From Hordeum vulgare subsp. vulgare (taxonomy: Eukaryota; Streptophyta; Magnoliopsida; Poales; Poaceae): a stretch of 64,000 bases of DNA. Numbering within the stretch: position 1 is the stretch's first letter; each line of letters opens with the position of its first letter. The position numbers and the translations under genes were made by a program. A model generated the notes under the pieces. The model ran no database searches, was not told the origin of the DNA, and saw only the letters and a program-made list of their open reading frames with translations. The DNA lies in contig NC_058519.1 of NCBI RefSeq assembly GCF_904849725.1, positions 106,008,881-106,072,880 of the forward strand, read 5' to 3'. Of the stretch, positions 58,717 through 64,000 are shown in pieces.

Positions 58717-60786
58717 GCGCATCTACAGTCGGACCCCTTAAACCCTCCTAAAATGCCCGGCAGGCCGCCCGGTCACTGCCCGGTCATAAAAATTTGACCC
58801 TGACGGGGCCCTCAAACCGGCCTCAAACGCCCGAGCTGGCCGCCCATTTCTAGCCCAAATATAGGACGGATATGGGGGAGCCCGAACGCGCCCGGGCACG
58901 CCCGCCATGTCGGACCCGGCAGCCCGACCCTACCATAAATTGCATCAAATCCACCCCGGAGAGCTTCCGGATCTAGTTCCTGTTATCCTCTCTTCTTCCT
59001 CCACACACCATCCGTCTCATAGCTCCACTACCGTGCATGCTCCATCGCCTAGTAGCCTCTGCCACCCCAGCCACTCGATGAAAGAGATCATCTCTCCCAA
59101 ACTCTCTGCACAGGACGTCGTCGCCGACCTGGAAGACACCAGAGTACGTCCGGCAACTCTCCGACTGTGACTTGTGCCGGATGTGTTTGAAAGAATGTCT
59201 TACCGGATTTGTTGTTCAAATTTTTAGGGGAAACGATGGATTCCGATGCTTCATCCGACAAGGAGTATGGACAGACGGAGCTTGATCAACTGATTCAAGA
59301 TGAGTTCTTCGATTCATCGGATTCTGACGAAAAAGTGGACATGATGATGCTGATGAGCATGCAAGAGGAAATGGTCCGGGAAGTGGAGCACATTCTCAAT
59401 TTCAAGGGCTCAATCAAAAGGAGAAGAGTCATCAATCGGGATAGGGTATCCAGAGCAAAGCGACTGCAGAAGGATTACTTCGATCCGGATTCAACTTTCT
59501 CGGCTGATACATTTTTCGTAGTTGTTTTCGCATGCGAAAACCATTGTTCTTGCGCATTGTGGAGGCAGTGGAGGCACAGGATGACTACTTCAAGCCCATA
59601 AGGGATTGTTGCAGTCAACTCACTTTCTCTACCAAGCTTAAGTGCACGGCTACTATGAACATGCTTGCACTTGGTACTGCGGCTGATGTCATTGGTGAGA
59701 TGGTCAGGATGGGGGAGAGCACATGCCTGAAAACTACTGTCAAGTTTGCATGTGCTGTGGTGGAGGTGTTTGGAGCAGAGTATTTGAGAGAGCCAAATGC
59801 ACATGACACAAAGAAGTTGTTGGCAATTGGAGAGGCCATATGGTGTCTAGGAATGCTCAGATCAATCGATTGCGTGCATTGGCAATGGAAAACCTGCCCC
59901 AAAGGTTTGCGAGGAATCTATCAAGGTCACACAAAAGAGGCCACCATCATACTAGAGGCGGTGGCATCACATGACTTTTGGATTTGGCATGCTTTTGTTG
60001 GAATGCTAGGTTCTCATAACGACATCAACGTGCTTCAATAATCTCTGGTGTTCATGAGGCTTTGCAACGGGGGAATCACCTACGTGCAACTACACTGTTA
60101 ACGGCCGAAACTACAACATGGGATACTATCTTGCTGATGGCATATATCCTCAGTGGGCTGCATTTGTGAAGACCATATCTGAACCACATGGCAAAAAACA
60201 AAAGCACTTCGCAACAATGCAGGAATCGGCTAGGAAGGATGTGAAGAGGGTTTTTGGAGTGCTGCAAGCGCGTTGGGGAATTACTCGTGGGCTGCAATGA
60301 TGTGGGAACAAGAAACTTTATGGCAGGTGATGACATATTGTGTTATTTTACACAATATGATCATCGAGGATGAGGGTGATGGTGCCCAAACCAACGATTT
60401 TGAAACACCTAGAGTACAAGTTGAATCCCTGAAGATCAAGATGCAATGCATCTTATGAATTTTCTGCAGATGCATCAAAATCTCCGACATCATCACGTGC
60501 ACACGCAACTTCTCAATGATCTGGTGGACCATATGTGGACCCACAATGGAAATCAAAGAGGAAATGATTGATTGTGCACTTCAAATAAAATTGATGTAAA
60601 CCCTTTTTATGTTCGGTACCAACATTTATTTTACGTGCGACGTTTATTATCGGCTCAGCTATGCGCATGGCTTTGTATGCATTTGAGAGTCCGGATATAA
60701 GGTATGTGGATGCACGGAGCGAAATATGAGGGGCCGTCCGGATGCGTTCGCGGGCATTTGAGGGGCCCGCCCAGATGTAGATGCCC
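58717..60786 (+). mobile_element. PIF/Harbinger transposon
   Basis: The ends are GCGCATCTACAGTCGGA (left) and, on the minus strand, GGGCATCTACATCTGGG (right). The TTA duplication is at 58714-58716 and 60787-60789, the usual 3-bp target of the superfamily. It carries a broken transposase at 59236-60458. GCCCGG-rich subterminal sequence lies at both ends. 2070 bp in all. Confidence 0.9.
59236..60458 (+). pseudogene. Harbinger transposase (HARBI1-like nuclease), dead
   Basis: ATG at 59236 begins MDSDASSDKEYG. A first frameshift near 59515-59540 leads to MRKPLFLRIVEAVEAQDDYF, which runs to a stop near 60039. After another change the frame continues at 60118 (MGYYLADGIYPQWAAFVKT) and then at 60273 (HNMIIEDEGD). 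Catalytic DDE: first Asp in RSIDCVHWQWKTCP, second in GSHNDINVLQ; the third acidic residue, expected in DVERAFG, is Lys (AAG at 60244-60246, DVKRVFG). The frameshifts and the lost Glu make it inactive. It acted as the DNA nuclease/strand-transfer protein of the element. The spacer 60459-60716 holds no gene. Confidence 0.88.
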
Positions 60787-61390
60787 TTATGTCCCATGTG
60801 GCCCGGTCCGTCTCACATGTTATACCCTTCCTCGTCGGCGACCATACCTTCATTCATCATTTTTATCGCCGGTGCTCATGGAAACGGCGGATGAAGGACG
60901 CAGTCCGAGGAAGGGAACAACAAGGGCTTGGACGTCGGACGCCCCCGTAATGTAGGTTTAGGTCCAGCCCCCTTTTTAAAAATGAAAATCGTCCGAATTG
61001 TAATCAATCTCGTTCGGTTTGTGTGAATATCATCCGAATTGCATGAATTTCATCCGGTTTGTTAAAGAATTGTTTGGACTGTATGCGGACAGGGTTGGAT
61101 AGCCGGCTCCTGCACCAGTGTCCGTTGACTGATCCTCTCTTTTCCGCGGACGAATTCTGGAGGAAATATGCAGGTCGGTGTTGGAGATTCCCTGAGAAGG
61201 ACAAACATCTCAGGAGCCAAAGTGCCATACAAACCCCCAACGGGCCCTTGGCATGGCAGCCGAAACACAAACCATTCCCTGAGAAGGACAAACAGCTTAG
61301 GAGCCAAAGTGGCTAATTTTTTTTAAATATTGCTTTTTTTCAAATCTTTTTGAAAAATAATGTGTCTATTTGAAATTTTTCAAAAATATT
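60787..61390. other. Unassigned sequence with a 38-bp direct repeat
   Basis: No gene is supported. A 38-base segment (ATTCCCTGAGAAGGAC... to CCAAAGTG) occurs at 61187-61224 and 61274-61311, with three differences. AATTGTAATC/CCGAATTGCATG-type repeats lie around 60990-61060, and an AT-rich TTTTTGAAAAA stretch around 61316-61390. Confidence 0.5.
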
Positions 61391-61395
61391 GTAAC

Positions 61396-61572
61396 GTCGG
61401 CCTCCCAGTGGCCGACTGCCACTTGTCGGCTTGCCACTGGTCGAAAGGTGGCAGTCGGCCACCAGTTAGCCGACAGGTGGCAGGAGGGGGCAGTCGGCAG
61501 GGGAGGGGGGCCTGTCGGCCTGCCCGTAGCCGATAGGTCCCTGTCGGCCTCCTCTGAGCCGACAGGTGGCCT
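61396..61572. repeat. GTCGGC/GCCGAC-rich short repeat block
   Basis: The words GTCGGC, GCCGAC and CAGGTGGC recur about ten times in both directions over 180 bases. This is degenerate short repeats rather than a gene. It lies between an AT-rich stretch and the palindromes at 61667-61723. Confidence 0.6.
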
Positions 61573-61666
61573 TTGGGCGGGAAACTCCTTTTTTTCACTG
61601 TTTTGACCTTCCTCTCAATTTTGAGCATGAAATGAATCCATTTTGACCCATTTTGACCCTTTTAGA

Positions 61667-61723
61667 AACGCCAGAGACCGTGGCGTTGCTGCTCCACTAT
61701 GCAACGCCAGAGACCGTGGCGTT
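61667..61723. repeat. Two direct copies of an imperfect palindrome
   Basis: AACGCCAGAGACCGTGGCGTT (arms AACGCCA and TGGCGTT) occurs at 61667-61687 and identically at 61703-61723. It lies about 100 bases downstream of the PMD gene's stop codon. Confidence 0.75.
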
Positions 61724-61818
61724 AGACAATAGACAAGTTTTATGGGACGAACTCATCAGTAGTGATACGCTACTGAAATACACATAAATATCATACATAG
61801 AAGGTCAAGAGTTGTGCA

Positions 61819-63953
61819 TCAATCACGCCGTCTCCCTCGACGCTCTGGTGGTGTTGGAGGCGTACTCCATCCAAACATGTGCACTGGCCTAATGTTACGA
61901 GGGGGTAGCTCGGACCCACCCTGATCATAATCTGTATCCTGTGTATCCTGTGTGGGCCATGGTGGAGGAGTCGAATACATGGCGGACCACATGTCTAGCT
62001 GCCCTGTTGGCTCCTCTGGTTCACTCCCGAACCCGGATCCGGACGCGGACGCATCATGATATGCATAGGATCCTGGAGGAGGGACCATACCTGTTGGAGG
62101 TGGATGGAACGTGAAACCAGGAGCGGATGAGGGAGGATGGGGGTGTGGATGATGCCATGCCGAGCTACCAGCCAGGTCGGGAGGGGGTGGATGCTGCCAT
62201 GCCCAACTACCAGCCTGGTCGGGAGGGGGTGGATGATGCCATGCCGAACTACCAGCCTGGTCGGGAGGGGGTGGATGGGCAGTCGGTTCCACCCCCTGTA
62301 CACGTGGACGCGGATCGTGTCGATGCACGGAGGGACGCGGCTCGTGTCGATGCACGAAGGGACGTGGATGCTGATGTTGCACAACGTCCGAAGTGCGGGT
62401 GCATGTGATAACTTTGTAGATATCCCTTATCCTCTGCTCGAGTCGCTTGATCCATGGTTGAACCTGAGACCTTTGCAGAAGAGGTCCAGATGACAATGAT
62501 CGTTCAAAGTTCATCACGTCCGTATGAAGATTGTATGTCAACTTAGCCTGAAATTGTCGTGCAAATTAATAAGTACGCATGATCAATTACGTAACAACAA
62601 GATGAATTTTGCAAAGAAAATAAATATTACCGCGTGCTGCCTTGATCCAGAAGTATCATATGACGGGTAAGTGTCAGCCGTATGCGGGTCAGGAATCTCA
62701 TCTGTATTGGAGTGCTGAACAATGCGTGGCCGTGTCCCTCTCCTGTATTGCTCCAAATATGCATTGAATTCAGCAGGATTGAAGGCTCCTTCTTCAAGCC
62801 AAACACATTCAGTGGCGGTGTTCCATTCTAGAACGTAAGGTGGATAATATTATACAAGGAGACATACCTTGCGACGCGTCCAGCATAGGCCGAAAGTAGG
62901 CATATCGATGTTATCAACATCTAACAAGTTGCCCTCATTAAAACCATGCTCAATATCTATGTTTGGTCGTCCTATAGAGAACCTCTCCCACGACCACAGT
63001 TGTAAAAACAGAGGGCAACCAAGAATGGCCGACTTGGGCGTCGTTAGCTGGCAACCATTGCACATACCTCGGTATGTAGCTGCTAATACCGCAGATCCCC
63101 AACTCCTTGGTGTGATCTGTTCCGGTGCCTGAGCGCTCGCGATTTCTAGTGCAATGGGGATGTAGCGCGCACTCACAGTGGTGACATGGTTCTCAGTGAA
63201 CATCACCTTTCCGAGAAGCCACATGAGGTATGCCTCCAGGCTACGAGTAATCTGTATATCACTCATTTCTACGTGTGGATACCCTGGAAAATTCTCGATC
63301 TGCAATATGGCAAGGAGAAAGTATTAGTTATTAATTTGAAGCATGTCAATTTGAATCATGTGCATTGAAAGATAAGTTGTTAGGAACATTACCCTGAATT
63401 TTTGTAACCAGTCAAACTTAGGTCCGTGTGGCTCTGACGCCAGAACTGGAGCATTAGCATATATATTCAAAAAACGTGCTCCCAATTCCGTTTGCCACTC
63501 TGGGGGGTCTGCCAACGGTCCAATGGGATTTCCGGCCAACGGAAGTCCTAGCAACATTGAGACATCTTGTAGAGTAGGAGCCATCTCACCCCAACGAAAG
63601 TGGAACGTGTGGGTCTCAGGCCTCCATCGGTCAACTAAGCAAGTGAGCAAAGAACCGTCAATGCTTGTGTGCTTCGATGTGTCAGTTCCCTCAACAACTA
63701 GACGTGCGAAAGGTAGAAGTCCGGACCATTTTAGTCTGCATATAAAACATGTAAATTATGTTACTTACAATGTACATTTTTTACAAATGCTTCTAATTCA
63801 CGAATAAAACGTTTACCTTTGAACCCACAGTGGATGTATTCTCCAGTCAAACTTCGAAGTGCGAGTGACAAGTGGTACGAGCTTCTGCTCACTTAATAGC
63901 TTCCCACGATGCTTACTATCAATCTCCGGATTAAGAAGAAAATGGTTCTCCAT
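61819..63953 (-). pseudogene. Plant mobile domain (PMD, MAIN-like) gene, one in-frame stop
   Basis: Four exons on the minus strand: 63953-63817, 63735-63393, 63299-62631 and 62547-61819. All three introns are GT-AG (81, 93 and 83 bp) and phases agree throughout. The product would be 625 residues. ATG at 63953 opens MENHFLLNPEIDSKHRGKLL. The PMD signature is LVDRWRPETHTFHF and GEMAPTLQDVSMLLGLPL (residues about 75-110), then SWGSAVLAATYRGMC and LQLWSWERFSIGRP. The C-terminal 240 residues are rich in Pro/His with three 14-residue repeats. The only lesion is TAA at 62850-62852 (codon 310). PMD proteins such as MAIN and MAIL1 act in the nucleus in silencing and genome stability, and PMD sequences also travel in transposons. 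I infer the latter here from context. A recent decay or stop readthrough are both possible. Confidence 0.82.
62148..62273 (-). repeat. Three 42-bp tandem repeats in the PMD gene's last exon
   Basis: Units at 62148-62189, 62190-62231 and 62232-62273 differ at only a few bases. Each encodes 14 residues of the form HPPPPDQAGSSAWH. The period is a multiple of three, so the frame is kept. Confidence 0.85.
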
Positions 63954-64000
63954 TGTTATACTAATGAAATATAGTAAATATACAATACCGGAGAAGTACT

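Noticed and set aside
62828..62867. A fourth intron in the PMD gene with GT and AG ends
   Set aside because: It would be only 40 bp, too short for a plant intron, and would break the frame. Reading straight through keeps the frame with one TAA, so a nonsense mutation is the simpler reading.

Overview
The window is repeat-dense plant DNA that looks like an intergenic region of a Triticeae genome (wheat, Aegilops, barley or a close relative). The main reason is a Copia element of the BARE/WIS/Angela type. Large Ty3/gypsy elements of Athila, Tekay-chromovirus and Tat character, a CACTA transposon and a PIF/Harbinger transposon fit the same picture. No rRNA, tRNA, CRISPR or bacterial-style gene was seen. 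Almost every base from about 600 to 60,800 can be placed in a nested stack of transposable elements, several with exact target-site duplications (TSDs). Family names come from remembered family features, not from a database search.

Layout. (1) 600-2639 is a piece of a long terminal repeat (LTR) from a family seen again, inverted, at 51482-56125. (2) 2640-30904 is an old Angela/BARE-like Copia element on the minus strand. Its 3' LTR is split by an Athila-like element (2702-21334, TSD AAGAT). That element is itself interrupted by a Tekay-type chromovirus arranged in partial tandem (4627-16750). The Copia 5' LTR holds a solo LTR (28129-30540, TSD GAGTT). (3) 30905-31596 and 41463-42442 are unassigned host sequence, split by a 9.9-kb non-autonomous element (31597-41462, TSD GCACT) whose LTRs are related to those of the Tekay element. 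(4) 42443-43305 is the 5' LTR, primer-binding site and start of a Tat-type element. It is cut by a CACTA transposon (43306-56554, TSD GGA), which carries a 4.6-kb solo LTR (51482-56125, TSD AGGGC). (5) 56558-60800 holds the rest of that host sequence, another solo LTR (56789-58313, TSD CCAGC) and a dead Harbinger element (58717-60786, TSD TTA). (6) 61819-63953 is a four-exon plant mobile domain (PMD, MAIN-like) gene on the minus strand, nearly intact apart from one stop codon.

How the parts relate. The Tekay element keeps one continuous gag-pol frame with three internal stop codons. It also has an extra reading frame between its 5' LTR and gag. The non-autonomous element has no pol, but has a gag with about six zinc-knuckle motifs and a protein that looks related to the Tekay extra ORF. 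Its LTRs, primer site and polypurine end resemble the Tekay ones. The pair reads like an autonomous/non-autonomous partnership sharing an undescribed accessory protein, which I consider the most interesting signal together with the PMD gene.
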